DNA from: Planctomycetota bacterium
GTDB taxonomy: Bacteria; Planctomycetota; Planctomycetia; Gemmatales; Gemmataceae
DNA: 46,966 nucleotides
Direction of reading: 5' to 3'
NCBI GenBank assembly: GCA_016872595.1
Contig: VGZJ01000010.1
Span: forward strand, 1 to 46,966
Made by a program: the position numbers and the translations under genes. Under the pieces are notes generated by a model, which was not told the origin of the DNA, did not search any database, and was given only the letters and a program-made list of their open reading frames with translations. Of this stretch, positions 41,188 through 46,966 are shown piece by piece; within the stretch, counting starts at the first letter, position 1; each line of letters opens with the position of its first letter.

Positions 41188-42807
41188 ATGCACCAGATGA
41201 GCCCGGGAGTCGAGCGCGCTGTCGCCGGCGCGCGCGGTTGGGCCGACCGCCTCGGCTCCGAACCCGTTCGCCTCGGGCACTTCGTGCTGGCGCTGTTGGA
41301 CGAAGACGAGGGCCGCCCCGCGGTGCTGCTCGAAGCCGCGGGTGCGTCGGTGCGCGACACGCGCGAGCGGCTGATCGCCGCCGAAACACCGGTCGCGGCG
41401 CCGCTCGGCGCGCTGTTCGATGCCGCGCGCGCGTGGTCACTGACCCACCGCCACGACCCGGAGTTCCTGACCGACGCGCTGCTGCTCGTGGTGCTGCGTG
41501 CCGACGCCGGCTTCGGCGCGGCCTGCGCCGCGCTCGGCTTCGGCGCGGACGTTCTTGAAGCTAAGTTGCGCGCCTTCACCTCCCCCCCGGAGGGTGAGGT
41601 CGCCGGGGCTTCGCCGGCGGGTGGGGGGGGAGACGCTGAGCGCGACGGATCGGCGTCTCCACGTGTCGAAGCGCTCCCCCCCCACCCGCCGCCCGCAAAG
41701 CCGGACGGCGACCTCACCCTCCGGGGGGGAGGTGAAGAACTCTACCCACTGCCAAACGTCACCGCCGAGGCCGACGCCGCGCGGGTCCTCGACGCCAACT
41801 TCAACAGGGCGCGCGAGGCGGCGCGCGTGCTCGAAGACTACTGCCGCTTCGCGCTCGATGATCGCCTTCTGACGGAGCAGGTAAAGGAACTGCGGCACGG
41901 GCTTGCGAGCGCCGCGCAGAAACTGCCGCGGGGTACGCTGCTGGCCGCGCGCGAGACGCTGCGCGACGTCGGCACCTCCTCGACTGCTGGCGGCGAGTAC
42001 GACCGCGCGTCGCCGGCGCACGTCGCCCTCGTGAACCTGAAGCGCTTGCAAGAGTCGCTCCGGAGTCTCGAAGAGTTCGGCAAGGTGTTCGGCCCGGACC
42101 TCGGTCGTGCGCTCGAAGCACTCCGCTACCGGGCCTATACACTGGAGCGCGCCGTCGCGGTCGCCGGCACCAGCGGTGAGCGGCTCCGCGACGCCCGACT
42201 CTATGTGCTGCTGACGCGCGCGTGTTGCGTCGCGTCGCTCGATTGGACGATTCGCGAGGCCGCGCGCGGTGGGGTCGATGTGTTCCAACTCCGTGAGAAG
42301 GCGTTGCCCGACCGCGAACTGATCGCGCTCGCGCGCGACGTGCGCAAGTGGACGCGCGAAACTGGCACACTGTTCGTCGTTAACGACCGCCCCGACATCG
42401 CGCGGCTGTGCGAGGCCGACGGCGTTCACCTCGGCCAAGACGACCTGACCGTGAAGGACGCGCGACGGGTCACCGGGCCGGACTTGTTCATCGGCGTCAG
42501 TACGCACTCTCTCGAGCAGCTCCGCGCCGCCGTGTTCGACGGCGCGGACTATGCCGGCATCGGCCCGACGTTCCCCTCGAAAACGAAAGCGTTCGACGCC
42601 TTCCCCGGGCTCGCCTTCGTACGCGCCGCCACCACGGAAACCGCACTCCCGCAGTTCGCGCTCGGTGGCATCGGCCCGGCGAACGTCGGCGCGGTGGTCG
42701 CCGCCGGCGCGCGGCGCATCGCGGTCGGCAGCGCGATTTGCGCCGCGGACGCCCCCGAACTCGTGGCCCGCGCGTTGAAGGAGGCGATAGGCGCGAAGGG
42801 GTTATAA
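41188..42807 (+). CDS. thiE: Clp_N domain fused to ThiD2 and ThiE (thiamine phosphate synthase)
   Basis: A 539-residue three-domain protein from ATG 41188 (AAGGA upstream). Residues about 4-128 are two Clp_N-type repeats (ARGWADRLGSEPVRLGHFVLALLDED; LFDAARAWSLTHRHDPEFLTDALLLVVL), the substrate/adaptor-binding domain of Clp ATPases. Residues about 130-183 are a palindromic element read in frame. Then comes RVLDANFNRAREAARVLEDYCRFALDD (about 195-320), the ThiD2 hydroxymethylpyrimidine-phosphate kinase domain known fused to ThiE, and residues 335-539 are the ThiE barrel: DVFQLREKALPDREL, FVVNDRPDIARLCEADGVHLGQDDL, DYAGIGPTFPSKTK and ALGGIGPANV. It should make thiamine phosphate; the Clp_N part is unexplained. 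Confidence 0.9.
   Translation: MHQMSPGVERAVAGARGWADRLGSEPVRLGHFVLALLDEDEGRPAVLLEAAGASVRDTRERLIAAETPVAAPLGALFDAARAWSLTHRHDPEFLTDALLLVVLRADAGFGAACAALGFGADVLEAKLRAFTSPPEGEVAGASPAGGGGDAERDGSASPRVEALPPHPPPAKPDGDLTLRGGGEELYPLPNVTAEADAARVLDANFNRAREAARVLEDYCRFALDDRLLTEQVKELRHGLASAAQKLPRGTLLAARETLRDVGTSSTAGGEYDRASPAHVALVNLKRLQESLRSLEEFGKVFGPDLGRALEALRYRAYTLERAVAVAGTSGERLRDARLYVLLTRACCVASLDWTIREAARGGVDVFQLREKALPDRELIALARDVRKWTRETGTLFVVNDRPDIARLCEADGVHLGQDDLTVKDARRVTGPDLFIGVSTHSLEQLRAAVFDGADYAGIGPTFPSKTKAFDAFPGLAFVRAATTETALPQFALGGIGPANVGAVVAAGARRIAVGSAICAADAPELVARALKEAIGAKGL
41575..41736. repeat. Large palindromic element inserted in frame between Clp_N and ThiD2
   Basis: The first 31 bases of the left arm (41575-41605, starting TTCACCTCCCCCCCGGAGG) are the exact complement of the last 31 (41706-41736). 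After a short indel the arms pair again through a CGGCGGGTGGGGGGGGA tract, so most of the 162 bases fold on themselves with a short spacer. The length is a multiple of three and no stop appears; the encoded peptide is Pro/Gly/Glu-rich (TSPPEGEVAG ... DLTLRGGGEE). Confidence 0.88.
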
Positions 42808-43031
42808 CACCGCGCGTTCCCACACTTCCCAGTTTCGCCGGTTTCCGGCTTCAACATTTCTGCGCGCGGGGTCGAAAAGATGCGGCAGGCTGGCACCTTT
42901 GGGTATAAACTCGTTGGGTTGGTAAAATGGGCGAAGTGTACGCGACCGCGCCGGTGAGTGTGATTCCCGGCGCGGCCCGAGTGTTGACACCCGGCGCGGA
43001 CCGTGACCGCGCGGCGAGGGGGCGGGGCAGG

Positions 43032-43472
43032 ATGGACGGCATCCGCGAACTGCTTGAAGCGGCCCGCACCGCGGAACTGCCCGCCGGGCGGTTCCGCGGG
43101 CTGCTGCACATCGCCATCGGGCGCACCGTATCCAAGCCGGACGGCACAAAGCTCTCCGCCGGCCTCACGTGGCGCGAGGTCGCGACCCTCCTCAAGAACC
43201 TGCGCTACGACACTGAATTGGGCCGCGAAGTCGGTGCGGACCCCGACACCCTCTCGCCGCGCGACCGCGAGCGCTTCTGGTACGCGGTCATCGCGCTGGC
43301 GCGCGTCGATAGCGCCGTGGCCGTGACAGAGGCCGAAAAGCTGATCGGGCCGCTGAAGGACTTGGGCTTCGTGGTCGCCCCGCCCCCCGGCGGCGCACCC
43401 GCCCCCGTCAAGGAAGCGAAGCCCGCCGCTAAGCCCAGAGTGGATGAGAAGGGGAAGAAGAAAAAGAAGTAG
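43032..43472 (+). CDS. Small protein with a lysine-rich tail, unknown function
   Basis: The ATG at 43032, with GGGGCAGG just upstream, starts a 146-residue protein; an upstream in-frame ATG at 42927 lacks a ribosome-binding site and would translate an untypical stretch. MDGIRELLEAARTAELPAGRFRGLLHIAIGRTVSKPDG..LSAGLTWREVATLLKNLRYD is a helical domain of about 105 residues, followed by a Pro/Ala linker and a run of lysines (EKGKKKKK), as in nucleic-acid-associated proteins. No known family. The 224 bases before it, after the thiamine gene, hold no visible gene. Its stop is 5 bases from the convergent amidohydrolase end. Confidence 0.7.
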   Translation: MDGIRELLEAARTAELPAGRFRGLLHIAIGRTVSKPDGTKLSAGLTWREVATLLKNLRYDTELGREVGADPDTLSPRDRERFWYAVIALARVDSAVAVTEAEKLIGPLKDLGFVVAPPPGGAPAPVKEAKPAAKPRVDEKGKKKKK

Positions 43473-43477
43473 CGCCT

Positions 43478-45142
43478 TCAGCGGCGCTCGTATACGACCT
43501 TCCCGTTGACCACCGTTAGTGTCACTTTCGTGTCGGCGATCTTGTCCCGCTCTCGCGCGTCGAAGATGTCGCGCGAGAGCAGCACGAAGTCGGCCAGTTT
43601 GCCCACCTCAATGCTCCCGCGGTCCTTCTCTTGATGCGCCGCGAACGCGCCGCCCAGCGTGTACGCGCTCACCGCCTCCGCGACCGTGATGCGCTGCTCG
43701 GGGAACCAGCCGTTGGGGTGCTTGCCGTCCAGCGTGCGGCGGTTCACCGCGGCGTCGATGCCGGCGAGCACGTCCAACGGCGCAACCGGCCAGTCGGACC
43801 CGAACGCCAGCTTCGCGCCGGAGTCGAGCAGTGAGCGGTACGCATACGAACTTGCGCACCGCTTCGCTCCGATGCGGCCCTCGGCCCAGCGCCCGTCGTC
43901 GATGACGTGGTACGGCTGCATCGACGCGACCACACCCAACACCTTGAACCGCTTGTACTCCTCCGGGCGCAGGTGCTGGACGTGTTCGATGCGGAACCGG
44001 CGGTCGCGGCCCTCGTTCTTCTTGATCGCGTCCGCGAACAGGTCGAGCAGCACCGCGTTGGCTTGATCGCCGATGGCGTGAACGCACACGTTCAACCCGG
44101 CCGCGTCCGCGCTGCGGATGTACGCGCGCATCGTGTCCGGTTCGGTGATGTACACGCCGCTCGTCTTGGCGTCACTATCATAGGGCGCGAACATCTTCGC
44201 GGTGCTGCTGCCGAGCGAGCCGTCCATGAACCCCTTCACGCCGCCGATGCGGACGAACTCGTTGCCGAAGTCGGCCGCTACGCCCGCGTTCGCCAGTTCC
44301 TTGTGCGCCTCGATGGGCCAGCGCAGGTCGAGCCGGCAGGTGAGTTGGCCGTCGCGCGCCATCTGCTGGTAGGTGCGGAACAGCTTGCGGCGCACCTCGC
44401 CGCCCATTCCGCCCATGTCTTGCGCGCTGGTGACGCCGCTCTCGCCCGCTGCCCGGAGCGCGGCGCGAACCGCTTGGCGAATCTCCTCCTCGTCCGGTTC
44501 GGGTATTACCTTCTCCACGAGTGACATCGCGTTGTCGCGGAGCACGCCCGACGGCGCGCCGTCGGCGAGCCGGTCTATCACCCCGCCGGGCGGGTCTTTG
44601 GTGTTCGCGCCGATGCCCGCGAACTTCAGCGCCGCGGAGTTGGCGACGCCCATGTGCCCGTCGTAGCGGCGGATGAAAACGGGCCGGTCTTTGACGTACT
44701 TGTCGAGTATCGCCGCGCTGGGCAGTGCGCCCTTAAAGGTACGGTCGTGGTCCCACAGCCCGCCGATCATCCACCGGCCGCGCGTGGTATTCGCGTCGAA
44801 CGCTTTGAGGCGCTTACCGAACTCGGCCTCGTCCTTCGCGTCCTTCAGATCGACGCGCGACAGTGACATGCCGCCGCCGAGGAAGTGCAGGTGGCTGTCG
44901 TAGAAGCCGGGCACGAGCCGCCCGCCCTTTAGGTCGATCACCTTCGTGTTTACGCCCGCGAGCGCCTTCACCTCATCGCCACTCCCCACCTTGAGGACGC
45001 GCCCGCGCCACACCGCGACCGCCTGCACGTCGGGCTGCTTCGCGTTCCCGGTCCACACCTTGCCGTTGTGAACGATCAGGTCCGCGGCAACGGCCGGGTC
45101 CGCCGCCGGCGCGAGCAGGGCCAGAATGACGAGAGAAGACAT
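43478..45142 (-). CDS. YtcJ-like exported amidohydrolase
   Basis: A 554-residue metal-dependent hydrolase of the amidohydrolase superfamily. A short signal peptide (MSSLVILALLAPAADPAVA) suggests export. Metal ligands are seen in FYDSHLHFLGGG (H-x-H, about 80-91), VCVHAIGDQAN, RIEHVQHLRPEE, and GSDWPVAPLD near 430-440; GGVKGFMDGSLGSSTAKM and WFPEQRITVAEAVSAYTLGGA complete the YtcJ pattern. YtcJ-like enzymes deformylate or deacylate amides; the substrate is unknown. The ATG at 45142 is preceded by GGTGAAA, and this ribosome-binding region is one arm of a palindrome (45144-45171). It lies 120 bases after the oxidoreductase gene, same direction. Confidence 0.88.
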   Translation of the reverse strand: MSSLVILALLAPAADPAVAADLIVHNGKVWTGNAKQPDVQAVAVWRGRVLKVGSGDEVKALAGVNTKVIDLKGGRLVPGFYDSHLHFLGGGMSLSRVDLKDAKDEAEFGKRLKAFDANTTRGRWMIGGLWDHDRTFKGALPSAAILDKYVKDRPVFIRRYDGHMGVANSAALKFAGIGANTKDPPGGVIDRLADGAPSGVLRDNAMSLVEKVIPEPDEEEIRQAVRAALRAAGESGVTSAQDMGGMGGEVRRKLFRTYQQMARDGQLTCRLDLRWPIEAHKELANAGVAADFGNEFVRIGGVKGFMDGSLGSSTAKMFAPYDSDAKTSGVYITEPDTMRAYIRSADAAGLNVCVHAIGDQANAVLLDLFADAIKKNEGRDRRFRIEHVQHLRPEEYKRFKVLGVVASMQPYHVIDDGRWAEGRIGAKRCASSYAYRSLLDSGAKLAFGSDWPVAPLDVLAGIDAAVNRRTLDGKHPNGWFPEQRITVAEAVSAYTLGGAFAAHQEKDRGSIEVGKLADFVLLSRDIFDARERDKIADTKVTLTVVNGKVVYERR

Positions 45143-45143
45143 T

Positions 45144-45254
45144 TTTCACCGCCGAGAACGCAGAGGGCGCAAAGAGAAGACAGAGAAGAGTGTAGTTAAG
45201 AACACACTCGGTACTCTGCTTCTCTCTGCGCCCTCTGCGTTCTCGGCGGTGAAA
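45144..45254. repeat. Perfect 28-bp inverted repeat between oxidoreductase and amidohydrolase genes
   Basis: Arms 45144-45171 and 45227-45254 (TTTCACCGCCGAGAACGCAG...) are exact complements across a 55-nt spacer; the pairing weakens but continues a further 9 bases inward. The left arm ends one base from the amidohydrolase ATG and supplies its ribosome-binding site. Repeats of this look (CGCAGAGGGCGCA) recur in bacterial genomes, so the family may be widespread. Confidence 0.88.
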
Positions 45255-45262
45255 CGCTTCGC

Positions 45263-46699
45263 CTACACCTTGTCCGGCACGGCGAAGCCCTTGCGGTAGT
45301 CGCGCGTCAGCAGCGCGTTGGCTTCCTTGTCGTTCACGAACGTCTCGGTCTTGGCGTCGAAGTCGAGCTTGCGGCCGACGCGCAGGTTCTTGCCGTCGAA
45401 CTTGATGCCGCTGTCCTTGAGGTGTTCGGCCATGCGCTCGAGCGCCTCGGTGCCGTACTCGCTGCCACTGATCTTGCCGAGCTTCGGGTCGTAGCTCGCG
45501 TCGGTGCCGAGTTTGTGGCTTATGTGCCCGAGGTGGCACAGCCCGCTACTGACGTGCCCGACCGCGATCTCCGCGTGCAGCTTGCTCGTGTCGCGCGAGC
45601 GGACGCAGGCGATGAAATTGGCGAAGTGGTCGCCGCCGATCTTGACGTCGTGCGACACCTTCGGCACGGGTTCGCCGTCGCCCTTGCCCTTGGGATAGAA
45701 CTTGTTGCCCGCGACGATGCCTTCCTCGAAGTGCAGGATGTTGCCGACGTCTTGGCCGCGGTACTTCGGCGACTTCAGCCCGCGGGTCTCGAAGATCAGC
45801 TGCGTTTCTCCGTAGTCCATGACCGTGACTTGCGTGTTCGGCGTCTCGCCCTGATCGTTGTTGGCGTATCGCCCGCCGAAGCTGATGACCGACTTCGGCC
45901 ACGTCGCGCCGGGGATCAGCCAGCGGGCGATGTCCATCTGGTGAACGCCTTGGTTGCCCATGTCGCCGTTGCCGAAGTCCCAGAACCAGTGCCAGCGGTA
46001 GTGGACGAGGTTCTCGTGGTACGGCTGGTCTTTCGCGGGCCCGAGCCAGATGTTGAAGTCGAGTTCGGCGGGCGGGTTCTTGGTGGGCTTCTTACCGATG
46101 TCGCCGCGCGTGCCGCCGCCTGTGCCGCCGTCCTTGTAGCACAGGCCGCGCGAGACGAGCAGCTTGCCGAGTTTGCCGCTCTTGGCGAGCGCCGCGAGGT
46201 CGGTCCACACCTGCCCGCTGCGGTTCTGCGTGCCGTGCTGAACGACGCGCTTGTGCTTGTGGGCCATCTGCACCGCGATGCGGCCCTCGTGAACGTTGTG
46301 CGACATGGGCTTCTCGACGTACACGTCCTTGCCGGCTTCGCACGCCCAGATGGTCATCAGGGAGTGCCAATGGTTCGGGGTCGCGATGCTGACCGCGTTC
46401 AGCTCCTTGTCTTCGAGCGCCTTGCGCACGTCTTGGAGCGCGGTCGCGTTCGGCGCGGCTGTGGCGTGCTTCTTGTACGTCCGCTTGTCCGGGTCCACGA
46501 GGTACGCGATCTCGACGCCCTTCATGCCGGCGTACGCGCCGGTGTGCGCCCCGCCGCGGCCGTTCAACCCGGCGACGGCGATGCGGATGCGGTCGTTCGC
46601 GCCCATCACCCGCGCGGACGACTTGGTCCCGCCGATGGTGACGGTCGCGGCGCTCGCGAGCGTGGATGTAAGGAACGTGCGGCGGTTCACGCGAGGCAT
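45263..46699 (-). CDS. Exported Gfo/Idh/MocA-family NAD(P)-dependent oxidoreductase
   Basis: A 478-residue secreted dehydrogenase. The N-terminus NRRTFLTSTLASAATVTIGG is a twin-arginine signal, so it folds before export and may bind its cofactor in the cytoplasm. The Rossmann start RIAVAGLNGRGGAHTGAYA (about 38-56) and VEKPMSHNVHEG (the EKP motif, about 132-143) identify the family, followed by FWDFGNGDMGNQGVHQMDIARWLIPGA, the typical Gfo/Idh/MocA substrate domain. Sugar or sugar-acid dehydrogenases of this family are very numerous in planctomycetes, and the substrate cannot be told. The start ATG 46699 fits the signal. Confidence 0.92.
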   Translation of the reverse strand: MPRVNRRTFLTSTLASAATVTIGGTKSSARVMGANDRIRIAVAGLNGRGGAHTGAYAGMKGVEIAYLVDPDKRTYKKHATAAPNATALQDVRKALEDKELNAVSIATPNHWHSLMTIWACEAGKDVYVEKPMSHNVHEGRIAVQMAHKHKRVVQHGTQNRSGQVWTDLAALAKSGKLGKLLVSRGLCYKDGGTGGGTRGDIGKKPTKNPPAELDFNIWLGPAKDQPYHENLVHYRWHWFWDFGNGDMGNQGVHQMDIARWLIPGATWPKSVISFGGRYANNDQGETPNTQVTVMDYGETQLIFETRGLKSPKYRGQDVGNILHFEEGIVAGNKFYPKGKGDGEPVPKVSHDVKIGGDHFANFIACVRSRDTSKLHAEIAVGHVSSGLCHLGHISHKLGTDASYDPKLGKISGSEYGTEALERMAEHLKDSGIKFDGKNLRVGRKLDFDAKTETFVNDKEANALLTRDYRKGFAVPDKV

Positions 46700-46874
46700 G
46701 GAACGGCTCCGGCAGCGAGGAGGGAAGAGGAGGCGCCTGAACGATACCCGCGCCGCGCGAGAGGAGCAACCGGTTTCAGGCTGGAGTTCACCCAGTGTGG
46801 AAGTTACTTGACAGTTGAAACGGAAACGCCTCCCCTACCTGGTGTTGGAGCCAAGGAGGAAGGAGGCGGGACCG

Positions 46875-46966
46875 ATGGCAGGCACAGCGCTCACCACGCC
46901 GATCCGGCGTCGATTATCCACATTCGCGCGCGGGATCGCCAGACCCTTCACCGACTCTCGTCGGCG
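46875..46966 (+). CDS. Start of a new gene running off the window, possibly a transposase
   Basis: A strong ribosome-binding region (AAGGAGGAAGGAGG) precedes ATG 46875. Thirty codons are visible: MAGTALTTPIRRRLSTFARG and on to DSRR. They use CGA, TTA, TCC, ACA and AGA, codons the neighbouring genes avoid, which suggests transfer. A TTGACA lies at 46808-46813 without a clear -10. I suspect an insertion-sequence transposase, as a bias of this type in a short arginine-rich start is common there, but nothing in the visible part proves it. Confidence 0.35.
   Translation, partial: MAGTALTTPIRRRLSTFARGIARPFTDSRR

Noticed and set aside
42891-42920. Sigma-54 promoter (TGGCAC...) before the small basic-tailed gene
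   Set aside because: The -12 GC element is not at the right spacing.

Overview
The window is a GC-rich chromosomal segment from a planctomycete, most likely of the Gemmata lineage. The evidence for that is a TIGR02996 'repeat-companion' domain at the start of a HEAT-repeat protein (18268-19008), a family first defined in Gemmata obscuriglobus. Supporting signs are a PEP-CTERM-type exported protein, many Gfo/Idh/MocA- and HEAT-type proteins, LptE/BamD-like outer-membrane assembly lipoproteins, and a C30-carotenoid-like cluster. The GC bias produces very long antisense open frames opposite almost every real gene; these are not annotated.

Layout. 1-4396 (minus): pdxH, a lipoprotein glutathione peroxidase, folP, proA and a membrane-anchored unknown that leaves the window. 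4463-7285 (plus): recO, a BamD-like TPR lipoprotein and lptE. 7293-12741 (minus): an MFS transporter, then an MBL-fold hydrolase, a UAP1-type UDP-sugar pyrophosphorylase, manC and ruvX (nucleotide-sugar supply plus Holliday-junction processing). 12973-15591 (plus): a small unknown, a Xer recombinase and a thioredoxin-TPR protein. 15713-19008 is mixed: a LacD-type aldolase, two HEAT proteins and two small unknowns. 19322-22429 (plus): lysS and a second MFS transporter. 22582-28484: a zinc-ribbon protein, cyclopropane-fatty-acid synthase, the PEP-CTERM protein, a large M1 peptidase fused to an outer-membrane barrel, and a Trm112-like protein. 28667-33942 (plus): a four-gene carotenoid-type cluster of two CrtN/CrtP-like FAD enzymes, a PlsC-like acyltransferase and a CrtQ-like glycosyltransferase. 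34030-38412 (minus): a type IIA topoisomerase pair in the order A then B. 38638-41007 (minus): a PhnD-like binding protein and a TolC-like protein. 41188-43472 (plus): a Clp_N-ThiD2-ThiE fusion and a small basic-tailed protein. 43478-46699 (minus): an exported Gfo/Idh/MocA oxidoreductase and a YtcJ-like amidohydrolase. At 46875 the start of a new plus-strand frame with different codon use runs off the end.

The most striking signal is not a gene. At least a dozen hyphenated palindromes (13-34 bp, near-perfect arms around short spacers) sit in the gaps between genes, mostly unrelated to one another in sequence. Two larger ones lie inside essential-type genes, recO and the thiamine gene, and are translated in frame as Pro/Gly-rich linkers. 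This resembles the in-frame palindromic elements of Rickettsia, but the sequences share nothing obvious with those and I know of no description in planctomycetes. One of these insertions forms the joint between a Clp_N domain and ThiD2-ThiE.

No tRNA, rRNA, CRISPR array or complete insertion sequence was seen. The only gene-free stretch longer than about 300 bases is 19009-19321, described with the palindrome it contains.
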